DNA of 64,000 nt, from NCBI RefSeq assembly GCF_041381155.1, contig NC_091137.1:26395351-26459350 (forward strand). Direction: 5' to 3'. The position numbers and the translations under genes were made by a program. The notes under the pieces were generated by a model. It did not search any database. It saw only the letters and a program-made list of their open reading frames with translations, and had not been told where the DNA came from. Position 1 is the stretch's first letter; each line of letters begins with the position of its first letter. Source of the DNA: Argopecten irradians (Eukaryota; Mollusca; Bivalvia; Pectinida; Pectinidae). Of the stretch, positions 60,151 to 64,000 are shown piece by piece.

Positions 60151-63100
60151 CTATCGACAGGTGTCGGTTAAAAGCCGTATGTTTAGACACGGTGTGTGAC
60201 AGTAAGCCGGATGGCTGGACGGTTTTACTATAGAAAACAATATTGGAGCGTAATTACATACCTGAGTACAGTTGAAACAGAAGTTCAAAAGTCGAATCCT
60301 TTTCCTGGATGGGTGGGTTGGCGACATATATACAAATACCGCAATTTGATAGTTGGGTGGCGATGTAAATCTCCCGACGCTAAACATTACCTTGACAAGA
60401 AACATGTTAGGTATTCAAGTCACATGACTTAGCATTTAGCATTCCTCTTTCTATTTTATTAAGGCAATTGATATGTATAAATTATGATTATGTATGACTT
60501 TAAGTGCAAAATGAGCAATTGCCAGTACATGTATATATATAATGCATGACCGAAGAAACACATTAGAATACATTTACACTAAACACACCCAATCATATAT
60601 TCAGAAGCTTAAACTGAAATCGATTTATTTGTACCGCTTCCCTACTTCCTATAACAGAGTTGAACCAATACACCCCGTGCTCTTTTATTGATTTGACATT
60701 GTAGCAGTAAAAGTTAAATTCGAGTAGAGAAATGGAATTGTATTTCCTTGTATGTTTATTAATTCAACATCCATTAATACTTGTTGTTCATTGTTTTATT
60801 CTTCAATACGAATGTTTCCTTTTCCCTCTTACACTGTGATTCATATATGTATCCTGTGCTCTATGATTAGTGACCATATATTATGATTGCATCTTAATGA
60901 TTCTTGTTAGTCACAACGAATTTCGAGATACTAACTCATAAATTCCGACAAAGGAATAAGTTCGTGTTTTCTAATAATTATGTGTTGATTTTTCCTGATG
61001 CAATTTTAATGTGTTTGATGCAACTGTAACGAAAAGAGGGGAAAATCAAACTGTTTAAGGAGAAAGTTGAATGTAAATTCTATGTTATTGAGATGTAACA
61101 CAAAAGTCACAGTACTCTAAATAAACTGCGAAGCTAAGTCAATCCTTATCTTTTTTATATGTAATTCCACTTGTATCTTAGGAGAATTACGCTCGTGTTT
61201 GTTTGTTTATACAACATAGGTAGTACCGTAGTACATTAATTCTTCGATGAACTGTGAAAGTTAAATAAACAATTGTTTAAAATTCCAAATTGTGAAACAA
61301 ACAAGCAACATCGTAAATATAATCCAATAGATGATGTTACGCGGAACCGTAAAATGTTTTTTTAATTGAGTACTTTTTGTTTTACTATACAGTGACTAAA
61401 ATCAGTGTTACAAAACAAGTAACAACTTCATTCAAAAGAAGGAAAATAATACTAGTTACCTCATGACATTGATACAAATAAACTGGATCCATTCCACACG
61501 ACTATACCTGGAACATTTCTAAGGGTTTATGATTAGATTTATATGTACAGTTGGCATGTAGCATAAAATGGATGGGAGACTAGGTGTAACTTGTAATAAA
61601 AATCAGAAACAAGTATTAAAAAAGGAAAAATGGGAGCAAAATCACATTGTTGCTCAGTAATTTAATTAATGTTACATGCCTAGAAATCAGAGATATTAAT
61701 GATATAAAGGACACTTATGTTATACGAAATCCTTATCCCATCAAACATCAAAGAAAGATATAATAAGCCATTGCTTGTTGATGTTTATAAGAAATCTTCG
61801 AGGTCAGTCTATCCTGAAAGACACATTTCTTTAACAAACATCTTAGTTATTTTACCGAGATTCCAACGAATTCAAACAGATGCAATATTACTGTCAAATA
61901 CTTAACCAAAAATGTTGTTACTGACGAAAACTTACAAACCGGCAGTCCAGTTTCGATGACAAATACAAGTATAGTCATTATAGTCATGATTTTCCGGTTT
62001 TGTGGAATATGAAATTTTGTAGTTTTGTATTTTCTATTTATACGAATTTCAGATAAACCGCAGGTTACCTCCTGTAGATTTTATATGAAAATGGGCACCA
62101 TTAAATTGTGTACTGAGTATTCCATCGGATGCTATTGTTTAGGGGTTAAAAAGGTGTTTTCTCTTTCTTCAATATCCTTTTTCTATAAATGTGAAAAATG
62201 AAGAATTTGTTGCTTTTGTTCTATTACTTTCTACCATAATATGAAATGTACTGGGTTTTTACCAACGCGAAGAAGTTATTTTGTTGTTGTTGTTGTTGTT
62301 GTCAGTTCTCTGTCTTTAAGGCCGATGATCCCCTCCATGAACTCTGATTTACGATTTACATCTACCAGAGGAATCTGGTACGCACTCACAGTGACATATC
62401 CACTGGAAATGAATTAATTTACAATTAAATAAATGATACATACAATGTAAGACCAATATGTTGGCATGTGACGCTAGATACCATATTTTCAAAACACGTC
62501 CGAGTCTGATTTACCTAAATATGAAATATTTATACGTATCAGATGTTAATGCTTTGGCCGATTTGTTTTGCAAAAGATTTAAGCTCTCCAACATGTTTGA
62601 TTCAAACTTATTGTGGCGCGCTGTTTGTCATAAGCTTTTACAAACGTCACATAGAAATTACGTTGCAAATACTCCATATAACATCTTATATTTTCTAATT
62701 CATGAAGAATGAAAAATACTAAATGTATAGGACCCTAAGATTTCATATAAAAAGTCCCAAGGGAACAATCAGAGAAAGTATTGTGTTAAGATTATAAGGT
62801 GGTCCTACAGCGGGATATTGAAAAGTTGATTCACATATACAGCACCCAGTGAAATGTCTATGGTAGGTACGATCGGTGATTCATAACATCGAATGGGATT
62901 ATAAAACAAATAATGAAAATTATATACGATAATATCACAAGAATAAGTCAGTTTTAAAAATTCAGATATTCAAAGAATATTTTTCCAACTATCAATATTA
63001 GAATAATATGAATAGGTTTGGAATATTCTGATACCAGTTAAATTTCTACACAGTTACAAAACCTAATGTTGAAGATATTTCTTCTAAAATTAGCAAATCA

Positions 63101-64000
63101 GACGCTTTCGTTCGTAAACGTGCCATTCAAAGTGGGTTTTCAATTTATATAATATGAGCGTGTGATGCATTACCTATTTCCACGTTTTGATGCGATATAA
63201 GTTGTGAAATGAGAGATTTTCAAAGACATAGTGTAGACAATGAACACTACTATTAGTATTGATTTCATGAAATAGCAATTTCAGCGTGAAAACCTGAAAA
63301 CCTGATAGCTGAAAGACTTTTATGATAGAAATGAAAATTTTAACACCTTCAAGAAGAAACAAGAACAACGAAAACATACCAAAACACAGAAATTTTGTTC
63401 TGAAGATTGTATCATCAATATAGTATCCATAACCAATGATTAGCTAATTACGGTATTGGAAAACGAATTGTAAGTTTGTGTATGGGTTTGAATATTTTAG
63501 GTCTTTGCGTTATTCTTCTGCAATCTAAACGTCCATGAATTTTTCAGGGGAATGGGAATGGCAGTATTCAGTAGACATGGGAATAATATACATATACCTA
63601 TTTATCTCCCTCAGTGTCAATGCGGACAGGGGTCCCCAGTCGATCTGTAGTCATTACAATCATAAATGAATCTATCTCACCAGCATTAACACTTAAATCA
63701 ATGTGCAGGGAATATAGCCAGAATTGACTTAGTAACTATAATTGATCCTTGCTGATCTAGTCGGCCGTGATAGAGGGCATTAATGACCTGACTTACCTGG
63801 CAATAATTGATCACGAGATAATCTTCTTGTAATCCCATCATCCCTAAAATTATCTTTCGTGGCTAAATTTCTAGTCAGGAAATAGGCTGCCTGTTGGGAA
63901 TTCGTGTAAAACGTGTTACTTTAGGTTTACTGTCAGCAGGTAAGCTCAATATAGCGTTATTAGATATAAAGATTTACTGTCGATCATTTCTATTAGCTCG
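60151..64000. other. Gene-free 5' flank of the BarH gene
   Basis: No supported exon. A (TTG)n microsatellite lies at about 62279-62302. 63600-63910 is less AT-rich and more complex than its surroundings, with several homeodomain-type cores (GCATTAATGACC, CAATAATTGATC) and could be an upstream regulatory element. Open frames at 61717-61905 and 62458-62712 are AT-rich and featureless. Confidence 0.4.

Noticed and set aside
60151-60432. Opposed open frames upstream of the BarH gene
   Set aside because: They overlap each other on both strands, contain no domain and sit at the edge of the putative promoter.

Overview
This is AT-rich animal nuclear DNA with short exons, GT/AG introns, non-LTR retrotransposons, foldback elements and satellites. 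The mix of dispersed repeats, the frequent ACATGTA-type words and the gene types point to a marine bivalve mollusc such as a scallop or oyster. That assignment is inference; no marker gene fixes the species. I saw no prokaryotic operon, CRISPR array, LTR retroelement or virus-derived element.

Layout. 1-7787 is a satellite of six nearly identical units of about 1300 bp, fading into decayed related monomers to about 9440. 9.6-14.8 kb holds a fragment of a Helitron-like element and palindromic elements. 14.83-19.47 kb (minus) is an intron-bearing relic of a ZIP zinc transporter (SLC39) with several disabling changes. Its 5' side runs directly into a minisatellite of about 44 units (19.46-21.66 kb) whose unit looks like an amplified intron/exon junction of that gene. 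21.95-27.66 kb is a LINE graveyard: an L1/Tx1-type copy cut by two insertions, then a Jockey/CR1-type copy. 28.1-29.1 kb has G/C homopolymer runs, an A-rich tract and a 120-bp near-perfect hairpin. 30615-32069 (plus) is an intact RING/B-box/beta-propeller (TRIM-NHL-like) gene with a probable upstream non-coding exon. 34.3-39.7 kb is a nest of Helitron-like elements, two of them sitting inside an older terminal-inverted-repeat element. 39.7-57.6 kb is largely gene-free, with several foldback or TIR elements, two tandem duplications and one orphan exon candidate. 57870-59833 (minus) is a three-exon BarH-class homeobox gene, followed to 64000 by gene-free flank that may hold regulatory DNA.

Two host genes look intact: the TRIM-like ubiquitin-ligase-type protein and the BarH homeobox transcription factor. 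The ZIP locus looks dead. The three are unrelated in function. The most unusual structure is the minisatellite, which repeats a 3' splice site plus the start of a ZIP exon about every 49 bp.
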